Positions 7,952-17,669 of a DNA stretch of 64,000 nt are shown here, piece after piece; position 1 is the stretch's first letter, and each line of letters starts with the position of its first letter. The stretch is from Emticicia sp037153985. GTDB lineage: Bacteria > Bacteroidota > Bacteroidia > Cytophagales > Spirosomataceae. Location of the stretch: the NCBI RefSeq assembly GCF_037153985.1, contig NZ_JBBAYI010000004.1, forward strand, positions 1 to 64,000, written 5' to 3'. The position numbers and the translations under genes are program-made. Under the pieces are notes generated by a model. It did not search any database, had not been told where the DNA came from, and saw nothing but the letters and a program-made list of their open reading frames with translations.

Positions 7952-8296
7952 ATGGAAGCAAAAGCAAATAAATCTTATTTGGTTTTAGCCAGAAATATTC
8001 TGATTGCCTTTGGCACAGCCGCGCTCATTATCTATACTAATTTTCATACCGACACAGGCTATTGGGCTATGAGTGTTATTGCCCTGTCGAGCTTTCTGAT
8101 TGGATTTCTTGAACCCCGCCGAGGTTGGATTCTGGCACTCATACAGGCATCGGTAGTAATAATTTTTTATTACCTTAAACCCATCAAACCTGTTGATGAA
8201 GACTTGGCCATGTTTACCTCACACATAGCCATTGGTGTATCGCTCGTGTTTAGTTTTGTGTCGGGCCGTTTGGCAAGGCTCTTTGAAACCAGATAA
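7952..8296 (+). CDS. Small integral membrane protein, unknown
   Basis: This 114-residue protein has three or four hydrophobic segments (NILIAFGTAALIIYT, YWAMSVIALSSFLIGFL, ILALIQASVVIIFYY, HIAIGVSLVFSFVSG) and a short basic end. I do not recognise a named family. It has its own good promoter and stands alone between the APS kinase and the dehydrogenase gene, so it is probably monocistronic. Confidence 0.7.
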   Translation: MEAKANKSYLVLARNILIAFGTAALIIYTNFHTDTGYWAMSVIALSSFLIGFLEPRRGWILALIQASVVIIFYYLKPIKPVDEDLAMFTSHIAIGVSLVFSFVSGRLARLFETR

Positions 8297-8489
8297 ACCC
8301 ATAATCATTAAAATTTTATTTTCAGAAGGGCTTTGAATAGCCCTTTTTTTGTGCCTGTGAGTATATAAAAAAATAGCAGTGGCTACACTCAGCCAACAAA
8401 ACCCTCGTAACCCAAGATTTTACACCTGAGTATCAATAAAAAAGCTGATTTTTTATTACATTTACCAATTACCTAACAAGCGCCACGCC

Positions 8490-11400
8490 ATGCGTTATAT
8501 TTCGCTCATTTCGCTGCTTTTAATTTTTTCTTGCCAGAAAAAACCACAACAAATCCTTTCGCCCGAACATCAGAAAGCCCTGTCGTCTATCAGCGTCATG
8601 GATGGATTCAAAGTAGAAATGGTAGCTGCCGAGCCTCTCGTGGCCGACCCCGTAGCTATGGAAATAGACGAAGATGGTAATATGTATGTGGTAGAAATGC
8701 ACGGTTATCCGCTCGACCTGAGCCGAACCGGAAAAGTAAAGCTACTGAAAGACACCAATAACGACGGCCTGCCTGACACCAGTACTGTATTTGCCGACAG
8801 CCTGAAACTACCCACAGGCATTATGCGCTGGCGAAACGGCATTATCGTAACCGATACCCCTGATATTATCTATCTGGAAGATACTGATAAAGACGGAAAG
8901 GCAGACATAAGAAAAGTTCTTCTGACTGGTTTTGCCCTTTCAAATCCACAGCATAACCTGAATACCCCACGTTTTGAACTCGACAACTGGCTTTATGTAG
9001 GCCACGAAGCCATTGTAACTCCCTTTGTTTATAAAAAAGAATTTGGCGACGAAGGTCAGAATATCTTTTTCCCTGACAAACCCGATGGGCAGAAACTAGG
9101 CAAAAATGCCAATGGCCGTGCGGTAAGGTTCAAGCCAGACAGCTATCAGGTAGAAGAAGTATCAGGCGAAACGCAGTTCGGGCATACCACAGATGCTTGG
9201 GGGCATCGGCTGTATACCAGCAACGCCGACCACCTGTTTCATGAAGTACTAGGGGCGCAATACCTCAAAAATAACCCTAATTTGCTGCTTGCCAATGCCA
9301 CACAAGATATTTCAGACCACGGCAATGCGTCCGAAATTTATCCTGTTACCGAAAACCCCAACCATCAACTACTGACCGACGTAGGCGTTATTACGTCTTC
9401 GTGCGGGGTTACGTGGTATCTGGGCGGTGCATTTGGCGATAAATTCCGCGAGGTGACTTTTGTCGGTGAGCCTGTTCATAACATGGTACACGCCGATGTT
9501 ATCAAGCAGGCAGGGGCAAGTTTTACCGCTAGCCGCCTCATCGAAAAAGCTGAGTTTCTGGCTTCAAAAGACGCGTGGTTCCGTCCGGTTAATTTCTACA
9601 TTGGCCCCGACGGTGCCTTATATGTAATTGATTACTACCGCCAGATTATTGAACACCCCGAGTGGATGTCTGACGAAATTAATAAATCAGGGGCTTTGTA
9701 TAACGGCTCCGACAAAGGACGTATCTATCGGGTAGTGCCAGAGAAAGGCTTGCCAATGGACTGGCTCGGAAAACTGAATTTATCGAAACAGTCGGATGCT
9801 GACCTTGTAAAACTCCTCGAAAACGAAAATATCTGGTATCGGCGCACAGCACAGCGTTTGCTTTTGCAGCGTCAGGCCAAAGGCATAGCCAGTAATTTAA
9901 GAGACATTATCAATAAAAGTAGCCTGCCCGAAGCCAAAGTGCATGCCCTATGGCTGCTTGATGGCCTGCAAAGCATAGAAATACAAGACATTCTTCGTGC
10001 CTTTCAGGACGAAGAAGCGGGCGTGCGTGAAAATGGCATAAGAGTAGCCGAAAATTACCTGAACCAAGCAAAACCAGAGGCCGACAAACTTAGAAAAGAA
10101 CTGGTAAGTTTGCAGAACGATGGCAACAACAAAGTACGGTTTCAGCTACTGAATACCCTCGGCTTTGTAAAGTCGGCCGAAGCTGAACAGGCGCGGCTGG
10201 CTATATTAAAACGAGATTTCCATGATAAATGGGTAGGGGTAGCCTGTATAGCTTCTTTTGCAGGCAAAGAAAATCAGGTGTTCGATTTCGCCATAAAAGA
10301 ACTAGCCAAAGAAAAATCGGACGAAACAGCCGAGTTTTTCGCAAATATGGGGGCTACCATAGCCAATAGCGGAAACAAAGAGGTTTTTGCTGCCATATTT
10401 AATCAGATAAGTGCCACCGACAGCAGCACCACAAACGATTGGTGGAAAGCCGCAACACTCGATGGCATTGCCAAGCTCTGGCGTTATAAAGGCATAACAG
10501 TAAGCCTCAACGACACCGACAAAGAACGGCTACTAGCTGCTTTTTCTGCCCAAAGCTCACCGGCATTCAGAAATGCGGCACTCGATTTACTCGAAGTAAT
10601 AGGGCTTCCGAAAGGCGCAACCAGCACGCAGAAAATAAAAGAAGCGCAGCTTATTTTAACCGACCGCTCGCAGGATGAAAAACTACGCGCCGATGCCGTA
10701 AAACTGCTTTCAATCAACAATGGTAATGCTTATAAAAAGGATTTCTTGCAGATACTAAGCACCAAAGAACCCGAAATACTACAAACGGCAGTTTTAAGAA
10801 CCCTGAGCAAAACAGGCGATAAACCTACCTTTGATTTTCTGCTGAAAGAGTTTAAAACTTTTACTCCTGCCATACAGCAAAAAGTGGTAGAGTTATTAAT
10901 GGCTAAACCAGAACGAATTCCGTTGCTACTGGCGGCACTTGAACAGAAACGCATCGATAAGTCGGCCATAGGCTGGCGGCAAATGGTTGACCTCATGAAT
11001 TACGAAGAAACCAATATTCGTGCCTATGCCCGCAAAATACTGGCCGTGAATGAAGACCGCAAAGCAGTTTTACAAACCTACATGAAGGCCCTCGACATGA
11101 AAGGCGTACAGGCTAACGGCAAGTTGGTATTTCAGAAAAATTGTGCTACCTGCCACCAGATTGAGGGCGTAAAAGGAGTAAACTTTGGCCCTGATTTATC
11201 TACGCTCAGAAGCCGCAACGCTACATCTATTCTAACCGAAATTATTAACCCCAATAATTCGATTGCCGATAAATACGATTTCTGGACTATCACTTTCAAG
11301 AATAATACAACAATGGGGGGCTTAATTCTGCAAGAAAACGCCAACGTGCTTACCCTTCGGGAAGTAGGCGGCCACGAAAGCGTTATTCAGAAAAAAGACA

Positions 11401-11507
11401 TCGCCAAAATGGTAAAATCAGAAACATCAATTATGCCTAACGGCCTCGAAAACGCCATTAGCGTAAAAGAAATGGCCGATTTAATAGCCTTTATACAAAA
11501 TAAATAA
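8490..11507 (+). CDS. Membrane-bound dehydrogenase lipoprotein with HEAT repeats and cytochrome c domain
   Basis: This 1005-residue protein starts with a lipoprotein signal (LISLLLIFSC, Cys near residue 15). About residues 30-420 form a six-bladed sugar/sorbosone dehydrogenase-like propeller of the PVC-type family (VADPVAMEIDEDGNMYVVEM, NADHLFHE, GPDGALYVIDYYR). A long middle part of about 430-860 is helical and HEAT-like. The C-terminus carries one haem c site, CATCH at 885-889, followed by GVNFGPDLS and a RNATSILTEIINPN block typical of these proteins. Members are exported and probably oxidise sugars or similar substrates, passing electrons to the haem; the substrate here is unknown. A strong terminator follows at once. 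Confidence 0.8.
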   Translation: MRYISLISLLLIFSCQKKPQQILSPEHQKALSSISVMDGFKVEMVAAEPLVADPVAMEIDEDGNMYVVEMHGYPLDLSRTGKVKLLKDTNNDGLPDTSTVFADSLKLPTGIMRWRNGIIVTDTPDIIYLEDTDKDGKADIRKVLLTGFALSNPQHNLNTPRFELDNWLYVGHEAIVTPFVYKKEFGDEGQNIFFPDKPDGQKLGKNANGRAVRFKPDSYQVEEVSGETQFGHTTDAWGHRLYTSNADHLFHEVLGAQYLKNNPNLLLANATQDISDHGNASEIYPVTENPNHQLLTDVGVITSSCGVTWYLGGAFGDKFREVTFVGEPVHNMVHADVIKQAGASFTASRLIEKAEFLASKDAWFRPVNFYIGPDGALYVIDYYRQIIEHPEWMSDEINKSGALYNGSDKGRIYRVVPEKGLPMDWLGKLNLSKQSDADLVKLLENENIWYRRTAQRLLLQRQAKGIASNLRDIINKSSLPEAKVHALWLLDGLQSIEIQDILRAFQDEEAGVRENGIRVAENYLNQAKPEADKLRKELVSLQNDGNNKVRFQLLNTLGFVKSAEAEQARLAILKRDFHDKWVGVACIASFAGKENQVFDFAIKELAKEKSDETAEFFANMGATIANSGNKEVFAAIFNQISATDSSTTNDWWKAATLDGIAKLWRYKGITVSLNDTDKERLLAAFSAQSSPAFRNAALDLLEVIGLPKGATSTQKIKEAQLILTDRSQDEKLRADAVKLLSINNGNAYKKDFLQILSTKEPEILQTAVLRTLSKTGDKPTFDFLLKEFKTFTPAIQQKVVELLMAKPERIPLLLAALEQKRIDKSAIGWRQMVDLMNYEETNIRAYARKILAVNEDRKAVLQTYMKALDMKGVQANGKLVFQKNCATCHQIEGVKGVNFGPDLSTLRSRNATSILTEIINPNNSIADKYDFWTITFKNNTTMGGLILQENANVLTLREVGGHESVIQKKDIAKMVKSETSIMPNGLENAISVKEMADLIAFIQNK

Positions 11508-11534
11508 GAGAGGCTGCAACAACCTCTCTTATTT
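11502..11534. terminator. Bidirectional terminator
   Basis: A 12-bp perfect stem (AAATAAGAGAGG at 11502-11513, CCTCTCTTATTT at 11523-11534) with a 9-base loop overlaps the dehydrogenase stop codon. It lies between two convergent genes and can serve both. Confidence 0.75.
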
Positions 11535-11565
11535 GTAATAATTACTCAAACTGTTTTTGCTGCTT

Positions 11566-12369
11566 TCAGGCATACGGGTTGCTTGTAAGCTGCAAGCCTC
11601 CGGTTTCTTTTGCATGAAACTTACTGATGGTATCAACAGCACCCTGCTTGAGTAGTGTAGTATCGTTAGCGGCTGTTACAAACCTGAAGCCCATTTCCGA
11701 CATCCTGACGGCCACCTCGGCCGACGGGCATTGAATCCCCGCAATCAGTCCGTTTTTTTCTGTGGCATTCAGCACTTTTTCAAAAGCCCGCAAGAGTTCA
11801 ATGTCATCAAAATCACCCTGTTTAGGTCGTCGCATCGAAATACTCAAATCCCACGGCCCAATATACAAGCCCGTCATGGTTGGAGTTTTGGCAATATCTT
11901 CTACGTTTTTCAGTCCTTCGGCTGTTTCAATCATACTCATGGTAATTACTTTCGCTGTCGAGTGTTCAAAGTAATCATCACCGCCATACACACTGGCGCG
12001 CACAGGGCCGTAGCTTCTGTATCCGTCGGGTATATACCGGCAAGCCCCTACAAAACTTTCCGACTCCGCACGGGTATTAATCATCGGGCAAATAACCCCA
12101 TAAGCACCCATATCGAGCATTTTCATGTGGCTGGCGGGGTCGTTCCACGCTACCCGTACCAGTGGCACGGTGTTGGTCGTCGAAATAGCCTGTAACATGT
12201 GCATAATGGTGAGGTGGTCGCTGGCCAATCCATGTTGGGCATCAATTGTCATGGCATCAAAGCCCGCATGAGCCACAACCTCGGCTGTCCATGCTGACGG
12301 AATCGTAACCCAAGCATTCACCACGGTTTTATTTTCTTTCCAGAGTTCTTTAAGTCGGTTAGGTCGCAT
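11566..12369 (-). CDS. HpcH/HpaI aldolase family protein
   Basis: This 267-residue protein matches the class II HpaI-like aldolases that cleave 2-keto-3-deoxy acids to pyruvate and an aldehyde. Visible are VNAWVTIPSAWTAEVVAHAGFDA, the metal/base region TIDAQHGL, PLVRVAWNDPASHMKMLDMGAYGVICPMI, a MIETAEG metal-binding glutamate and YIGPWDLS. The metal ligands E and D are therefore in place. The exact substrate cannot be told. It stands on the opposite strand from the dehydrogenase gene with 32 bases to smpB upstream, so the two minus-strand genes may share a transcript. Confidence 0.8.
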   Translation of the reverse strand: MRPNRLKELWKENKTVVNAWVTIPSAWTAEVVAHAGFDAMTIDAQHGLASDHLTIMHMLQAISTTNTVPLVRVAWNDPASHMKMLDMGAYGVICPMINTRAESESFVGACRYIPDGYRSYGPVRASVYGGDDYFEHSTAKVITMSMIETAEGLKNVEDIAKTPTMTGLYIGPWDLSISMRRPKQGDFDDIELLRAFEKVLNATEKNGLIAGIQCPSAEVAVRMSEMGFRFVTAANDTTLLKQGAVDTISKFHAKETGGLQLTSNPYA

Positions 12370-12400
12370 TATATAATTAAGGTTTTATGTGGCAATTTCA

Positions 12401-12856
12401 TTAATCCTCTCTCATGCGCTCGCGTGACACATCCCTTTCTTTAATGGTCTCACGTTTGTCGTAGAGTTTTTTTCCTTTAGCCAATGCTATTTCAAGTTTG
12501 GCAAGGCCACCATCATTAATAAACAGGCGTGTTGGCACAACGGTCAGTCCCTTGTCGGTAAGTTTGTTGTCGAGCCTTTTCAACTCTTTTTTCTTGAGCA
12601 GGAGTTTCCTGTCGCGCAGGGGGTCATGGTTGTAATGTGTACCCTGTTCGTATTTCGATATATTCAGGTTTTTTACAAACAACTCGCCATCAATAAAATA
12701 GCAATAGGCATCGGTCATATTAAATTTATTCTGGCGTATAGATTTTATCTCTGTGCCTGTCAATACCATTCCTGCATCGTATTTTTCCAGAAAAAAATAC
12801 TCAAACCCTGCTTTCTTGTTAAATACGTCTATTTTTTTAGCAATTTTCTCTTTCAT
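12401..12856 (-). CDS. smpB: SsrA-binding protein SmpB
   Basis: This 151-residue protein is the partner of tmRNA in ribosome rescue. The start at 12856 (MKEKIAKKIDVFNKKAGFEYF) is preferred over the 13-residue longer frame. Family marks are FLEKYDAGMVLTGTEIKSIR, the AYCYFIDGELFVKNLNI block, YNHDPLRDRKLLL and the basic tail KGKKLYDKRETIKERD, which inserts into the mRNA channel. It is followed by the aldolase gene on the same strand. No tmRNA gene is visible next to it. Confidence 0.95.
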   Translation of the reverse strand: MKEKIAKKIDVFNKKAGFEYFFLEKYDAGMVLTGTEIKSIRQNKFNMTDAYCYFIDGELFVKNLNISKYEQGTHYNHDPLRDRKLLLKKKELKRLDNKLTDKGLTVVPTRLFINDGGLAKLEIALAKGKKLYDKRETIKERDVSRERMRED

Positions 12857-12979
12857 AGTCTTTTGCTGCAATAATGAGTGCCGCTGCACCCGCAATTCAT
12901 ACTAAATATACTGCCGACAAAGACACTAAAGCATAGGTGTTTTGTCGTTAAAATAATATAACACAAAATTTCAGATAAA

Positions 12980-13200
12980 AAAAATCCCTGCCTCAAAAAT
13001 AGTGACAGGGATTCCGACTTACGTGCTTTCCTAATAATCCATGTATAAGCTCTATCTGGATTCGATTCCAAAGTGGGATTTTCTTTTAAGAAAAAGTCTT
13101 CCGAAATATCCCGTAAAGCAAAGTTAAATACATTTCTGACACTCAAAACCAATTCGCCCCTTCCTTTTTTCGCCTCAAATATGAGTATCTATACTTAAAC
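12980..13200 (-). ncRNA. Candidate structured non-coding RNA with intrinsic terminator
   Basis: On the minus strand a strong hairpin (AATCCCTG pairing with CAGGGATT, about 12985-13015) runs directly into eight T residues, a textbook terminator for a minus-strand transcript. No convincing protein gene lies upstream of it: the 99-codon frame at 12853-13152 runs straight through the terminator. The preceding 150 bases can form a bulged GGGAT-TTTC / GAAA-ATCCC stem (about 13070-13110) and a small stem TTGGA/TCCAG (about 13055-13072). Size and place beside smpB would suit a 6S-like or other housekeeping sRNA, but I cannot assign a family. The 5' end is a guess. Confidence 0.35.
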
Positions 13201-13725
13201 TTTGCATAGTTTATCATTAAGTACCGCAATTTATAATATAAAACATCACAACGCAATTAAATTAATGTTTTTCTTCTGCCAACAACCGATAAACATTTTC
13301 GGTGTGGAGCTACGCAGTACATGAGCAATGCCTTTATTCCCTTTCTAAAACTGTGCCAAGTTTACAGGGTTCTTTTATTAAAAGGTGGCATTTGTTTACA
13401 AGAAGCTGATAACCAGTTATTTACTTTTTGGTATTTTTTTTCATAACTTTTTTATTCAGCGTGTAAATTTATTGAAAAAAAAATGTAATTATTTAATTTT
13501 TTTTTGTTATATTTATATTGATTACCAAAAAAGGCTATTGCAAACCTATTTTAAAGAAAAAAGTATCTGAAAAAGTTAGCCTCTTTTTCTCTTCTCCATA
13601 CTTTTCTGTTCTCTATTCTTTTGGTAAATAAATATAAAAGTTAATCCGCTGAAAACCTGTAATTTAGCGCAGAAACTTTTCATATAGTTTAGTAGTTATT
13701 TTAAAAGAATCAAAAATTAGTAAAA
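13201..13725. other. AT-rich intergenic
   Basis: This stretch has no credible gene. The 61-codon frame at 13385-13570 is made of A/T-run residues (F, I, K, Y) and has no ribosome-site or family support. The final bases form the leader of hflX. Confidence 0.4.
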
Positions 13726-14961
13726 TTGCTTAATTCACCCATTTTTTCTACTGCAAAACATCAGGAAACTGCCATCTTGGTAGGGCTGATTACGCAGAAA
13801 CAAAACGCTGAGCGTACTTACGACTACCTCAACGAATTAGACTTTTTAGCCACAACAGCCGGAGTTATCACCAAAAAAACTTTTGTACAACGACTAGACC
13901 GCGCCGACCAGAAAACATTTGTAGGGAAGGGTAAACTGGAAGAAATTACAACTTGGATTACCGACAACCCCGTTGATACCATCATTTTTGATGATGACCT
14001 AACCCCAGCACAGGTACGTAACCTCGAAGCGGCTTTTAAGGATGTTAAAATTCTGGACAGAAGTTTATTAATTCTGAATATTTTCTCTCAACGCGCCCGT
14101 ACCGACCAAGCCAAACGGCAGGTAGAACTGGCACAATACCAGTATTTGCTGCCCCGCCTTACCCGTATGTGGACCCACCTTAGCCGCCAGAAAGGGGGTA
14201 TCGGGATGCGTGGCCCCGGAGAAAAAGAACTTGAAACCGACAAACGGATAGTGCAGGATAGAATCGCTTTTCTGAAAGATAAACTGGAAAAGATAGACAA
14301 ACAAAGTATTACACGGCGCAAAGAACGTAGCCGCCTTGTGCGTGTGGCTCTGGTAGGCTACACCAACGTAGGTAAATCGACCCTGATGCGGCGTTTGGCA
14401 AAGGCCGAGGTTTTTGCCGAAAATAAACTCTTTGCTACCATCGATTCTACCGTAAGAAAAGTAGTATTGGGTAATATTCCGTTCTTGCTGACAGATACCG
14501 TCGGGTTTATCAGAAAACTACCTACTACGCTCATCGAATCGTTTAAATCGACCCTCGACGAAATCAGAGAGGCCGATATCCTGATTCATGTAGTAGATAT
14601 TTCGCACCCTTCGTTTGAAGAACAGATCGAAGTAGTGAAATCTACCTTAGCTGAAATTGGCGCAGCCGAAAAACCTACGGTACTGGTATTCAATAAGCTC
14701 GACCTCTTCAAACCCGAAACAGAAGAGAACCTCGACGAGCATCTGGAAACAACTACCGAAGAAGATTTGCAGCGCAATCTGGAAAAACTCAAAAGAAGTT
14801 ACCTGACCAAAAATACCGAAAACGTAGTGTTTATTTCAGCAGAACACAAAGAGAATATCAGTGAGTTGCGCGATATTCTGCTGGAAAAAATTCAGGAAAA
14901 ACATTTCAGAATTTATCCTAACTGGGACCCCACCCAGAACCCACTATATGAGTGGCAATAA
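13726..14961 (+). CDS. hflX: GTPase HflX
   Basis: This 411-residue ribosome-associated GTPase splits stalled or stressed 70S ribosomes. The N-terminal HflX domain includes FVGKGKLEEI and the glycine-rich signature GGIGMRGPGEKELETD. The G domain shows G1 GYTNVGKST at 211-219, G3 DTVGF and G4 NKLD. The start must be the TTG at 13726, since no in-frame ATG exists until well inside the conserved part. It is followed by a 14-bp hairpin, so it is likely transcribed alone. Confidence 0.93.
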   Translation: MLNSPIFSTAKHQETAILVGLITQKQNAERTYDYLNELDFLATTAGVITKKTFVQRLDRADQKTFVGKGKLEEITTWITDNPVDTIIFDDDLTPAQVRNLEAAFKDVKILDRSLLILNIFSQRARTDQAKRQVELAQYQYLLPRLTRMWTHLSRQKGGIGMRGPGEKELETDKRIVQDRIAFLKDKLEKIDKQSITRRKERSRLVRVALVGYTNVGKSTLMRRLAKAEVFAENKLFATIDSTVRKVVLGNIPFLLTDTVGFIRKLPTTLIESFKSTLDEIREADILIHVVDISHPSFEEQIEVVKSTLAEIGAAEKPTVLVFNKLDLFKPETEENLDEHLETTTEEDLQRNLEKLKRSYLTKNTENVVFISAEHKENISELRDILLEKIQEKHFRIYPNWDPTQNPLYEWQ

Positions 14962-14980
14962 TAGGCTAAACGCATAAGGC

Positions 14981-15011
14981 TTTCAGCCCGATACAACGTA
15001 TCGGGCTGAAA
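14981..15011. terminator. Long perfect hairpin after hflX
   Basis: TTTCAGCCCGATAC (14981-14994) and GTATCGGGCTGAAA (14998-15011) form a 14-bp perfect stem closed by a three-base loop, 20 bases after the hflX stop. It has no T-run on either side. Termination or 3'-end protection is likely. Confidence 0.55.
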
Positions 15012-15303
15012 CAAATACCCCCAACGCAGCAACGTAACGGCATTGATGAATGCTTGCTACGTGCGCCAGTAAGTGGGTAATATAACAAGCAGCCGGATGG
15101 CTTAAAAAGCCATACCTATTGCTATAAACAGGCTAATGGGTGTTATAAATACCCCACGGCCTTTTCATGAGCCTGTAAAATAGGCTTGTTATTCATTAAC
15201 AAATCAACAGGGCAAGGCTTTGTTTCAGGCAAAGTATGCACCTGATTATTCAACCAAACCAGATAATAAAATAATTGGCGAAGATATTTCGCCACACAAC
15301 AAA
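15012..15303. other. Intergenic before rnr
   Basis: No gene is seen. The frame that continues RNase R upstream to a TTG at 15220 is open but has no family similarity, so I leave it out of the coding region. Confidence 0.4.
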
Positions 15304-17664
15304 ATGGCAAAAAACAGACATCAATCATATTATGACCAACAAAAAGCCGAAATTCTGGCTTTTTTATCGGTCAACGCCACACAGCCCTTTTCCATGCAAG
15401 ACCTCTTCCAGCATTATGACATCCATAACAAGCAGGAGAAACGTCTTTTCGGTATGGTCATAGAAGACCTCGTGCAGGAAGGAAAAGTGTATCAGGTAGA
15501 TAAAGGTAAATATACCGTTGACGAAAACGCAAATGCCGTGGTGGGTCGCCTCGACCACGTAAACCCACGTTTTGGGTTTGTCCGACACGACGAAAACAAG
15601 CCCGACATCTGGGTAAGTGCCGATGACCTGAACGGGGCTATCGATGGCGATTTAGTAAAAGTAGCCACCTTTGGCGAGTTCTACCGCAGAGGCGAAAACC
15701 CCGAAGGCAGGGTTATTGAAGTACTTGAGAGAGGCAGAAGCGAGGTAGTTGGTAAAATACAGACTTTTGGCAACTATGCCCTCCTGAAACCTGACCACAA
15801 GAACCTGCATGAAGATATTTTTATTCCGAAAGATAAAATAAACGGAGCTACTAAAAACGACCTCGTTATTGTAAAAATCATTACCTACCCAACCAACGTG
15901 CAGCAAGCCGTGGGTGAAGTAATTGAAATCTTAGGAAAAGCCGGAGAAAATAACGCCGAAATGCACGCTATTCTGGCCGAGTTTGGTTTGCCCATAAAAT
16001 TCCCGAAAGAAATTGAGGAAGAAGCCGAAGGAATTTCGGAAGTAATTGAAGAAAGCGAAATAAAGAAAAGACGCGATTTTAGAAATACGCTCACCTTTAC
16101 GATTGACCCGCACGATGCGAAAGACTTTGACGACGCCCTGAGTTTCAGAGAATTAGAAAATGGCAATTACGAAGTAGGCGTACATATAGCCGACGTAACC
16201 CACTACGTAAGGTTAGGTACAAGGCTTGAAGAAGAAGCCCTGAACCGTGCAACCTCGGTGTATCTGGTCGACAGAACCATCCCGATGCTGCCCGAAAAGC
16301 TATCTAATAACCTTTGCTCGCTTCGCCCGAACGAAGATAAACTTACGTTCTCGGCCGTTTTTGAAATGACCCACGATGCCCGCATCGTATCGGAGTGGTT
16401 TGGGCGTACCATTATTCACTCCGACAAAAGATTTACTTACGAAGAAGCACAAGAAGTGCTTGAAAAACTCGAAGAAGAAGTCTGGAACGACGAAATCGGC
16501 CGTCAGTATGGGAAACCTTTACAGACCCTGAACCAACTGGCAAAAATTCTGAAAAAAGAACGTTTCAAGAAAGGGGCTATCAATTTTGAAACCAACGAAG
16601 TAAAATTCAGGCTCGATGCCGACGGCAAACCGCTGGGCGTGGTACTGAAAATAAGAAAAGATTCGCACAAACTCATCGAGGAGTTTATGTTACTGGCTAA
16701 TAAAAAAGTAGCCGAGTTTGTGTTTAATATAGGCAAAAAGAAAGGTAAGGAAACCGACGAACAAGAAGTAGGCAACACCATGATTTATCGGGTGCATGAG
16801 CCGCCTAACCCTGAAAAACTGGCTAATTTTGCCAATTTTGTGGCTCGTTTTGGCTTCACTATCAAGACCGACAGCGAAAAGGGCCTCTCAACCACCATGA
16901 ACAACATGATGGAGGAGGTAGAAGGCACCGCCGTACAGAACGTGCTTGAACAACTGGCCGTGCGTACCATGTCGAAAGCACGGTATACGACCGAGCCACT
17001 GGGGCATTTTGGGCTGGCCTTTGAGCATTATAGCCACTTTACGTCGCCTATCCGCCGATACCCCGACATGATGGCGCACCGCTTGTTGCAGCATTACCTC
17101 GACAAGAAAAAAGCCCCAAGTCAGGAAGAATACGAAAAGAAAGCCAAGCATTCGTCGGACCGCGAGAAACTGGCCGCCGAAGCCGAACGCGCTTCTATTA
17201 AATACAAGCAGGTCGAATTCATGAGCCTGCAAGACCAACAGACCGTGTTCGACGGCGTGGTAACAGGTGTAACCGACTTCGGAGTTTTTGTAGAAATAAC
17301 CGCTACCAATTGCGAAGGAATGGTTCGGCTGGCCGATTTGAATGACGATTTCTATGAACTCGACAAAGAAAATTACAGGGTAGTAGGCAAACGTACGGGC
17401 AGGGTAATTAACTTTGGCGAAGCCGTAAAGGTTCGTGTAAAAGCTACCGACCTTGAGCGCCGCAGCATGGACCTTGAGCTGGTAAATATTGCTGGCAAAG
17501 CCTTTAAATCCAGTTCAGGAATGGCTGCCAAACGCGACAAAAACGGCTCGCGTTCGCGTAACAGAAGTCGCAATTCTGGCGGCAGGAATGGTTCAGGCAA
17601 CGGGCGAGCAGACAAAAAACCTACCCAAAACAGTGAGACCAAAAGCAAACGGAGACGAAGATAA
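15304..17664 (+). CDS. rnr: Ribonuclease R
   Basis: This 786-residue 3'-5' exoribonuclease starts at ATG 15304 (MAKNRHQSYYDQQKAEILAF). In order it has a winged-helix start, two OB/cold-shock domains (VGRLDHVNPRFGFV; VVGKIQTFGNYALL), the RNB catalytic core with the acidic cluster HDAKDFDDALSF and the LVDRTIPMLPEKLSNNLCSL block, an S1 domain (DGVVTGVTDFGVFVEI) and a basic, G/S/N/R-rich tail from about residue 740. That layout is normal for RNase R. The next gene starts five bases after its stop, so an operon with the acyl-CoA dehydrogenase is likely. Confidence 0.95.
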   Translation: MAKNRHQSYYDQQKAEILAFLSVNATQPFSMQDLFQHYDIHNKQEKRLFGMVIEDLVQEGKVYQVDKGKYTVDENANAVVGRLDHVNPRFGFVRHDENKPDIWVSADDLNGAIDGDLVKVATFGEFYRRGENPEGRVIEVLERGRSEVVGKIQTFGNYALLKPDHKNLHEDIFIPKDKINGATKNDLVIVKIITYPTNVQQAVGEVIEILGKAGENNAEMHAILAEFGLPIKFPKEIEEEAEGISEVIEESEIKKRRDFRNTLTFTIDPHDAKDFDDALSFRELENGNYEVGVHIADVTHYVRLGTRLEEEALNRATSVYLVDRTIPMLPEKLSNNLCSLRPNEDKLTFSAVFEMTHDARIVSEWFGRTIIHSDKRFTYEEAQEVLEKLEEEVWNDEIGRQYGKPLQTLNQLAKILKKERFKKGAINFETNEVKFRLDADGKPLGVVLKIRKDSHKLIEEFMLLANKKVAEFVFNIGKKKGKETDEQEVGNTMIYRVHEPPNPEKLANFANFVARFGFTIKTDSEKGLSTTMNNMMEEVEGTAVQNVLEQLAVRTMSKARYTTEPLGHFGLAFEHYSHFTSPIRRYPDMMAHRLLQHYLDKKKAPSQEEYEKKAKHSSDREKLAAEAERASIKYKQVEFMSLQDQQTVFDGVVTGVTDFGVFVEITATNCEGMVRLADLNDDFYELDKENYRVVGKRTGRVINFGEAVKVRVKATDLERRSMDLELVNIAGKAFKSSSGMAAKRDKNGSRSRNRSRNSGGRNGSGNGRADKKPTQNSETKSKRRRR

Positions 17665-17669
17665 ACCCT

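Noticed and set aside
12853..13152. 99-codon minus-strand frame as a protein gene
   Set aside because: It reads through a strong intrinsic terminator and into the smpB start, and has no recognisable similarity.
12980..13200. tmRNA next to smpB
   Set aside because: A GGGGCGAATTGG stretch recalls a tmRNA 5' end, but there is no matching tRNA-like 3' half, no T loop and no tag frame ending in ALAA.
13385..13570. 61-codon frame before hflX
   Set aside because: Composition reflects A/T runs only, with no supporting signals.
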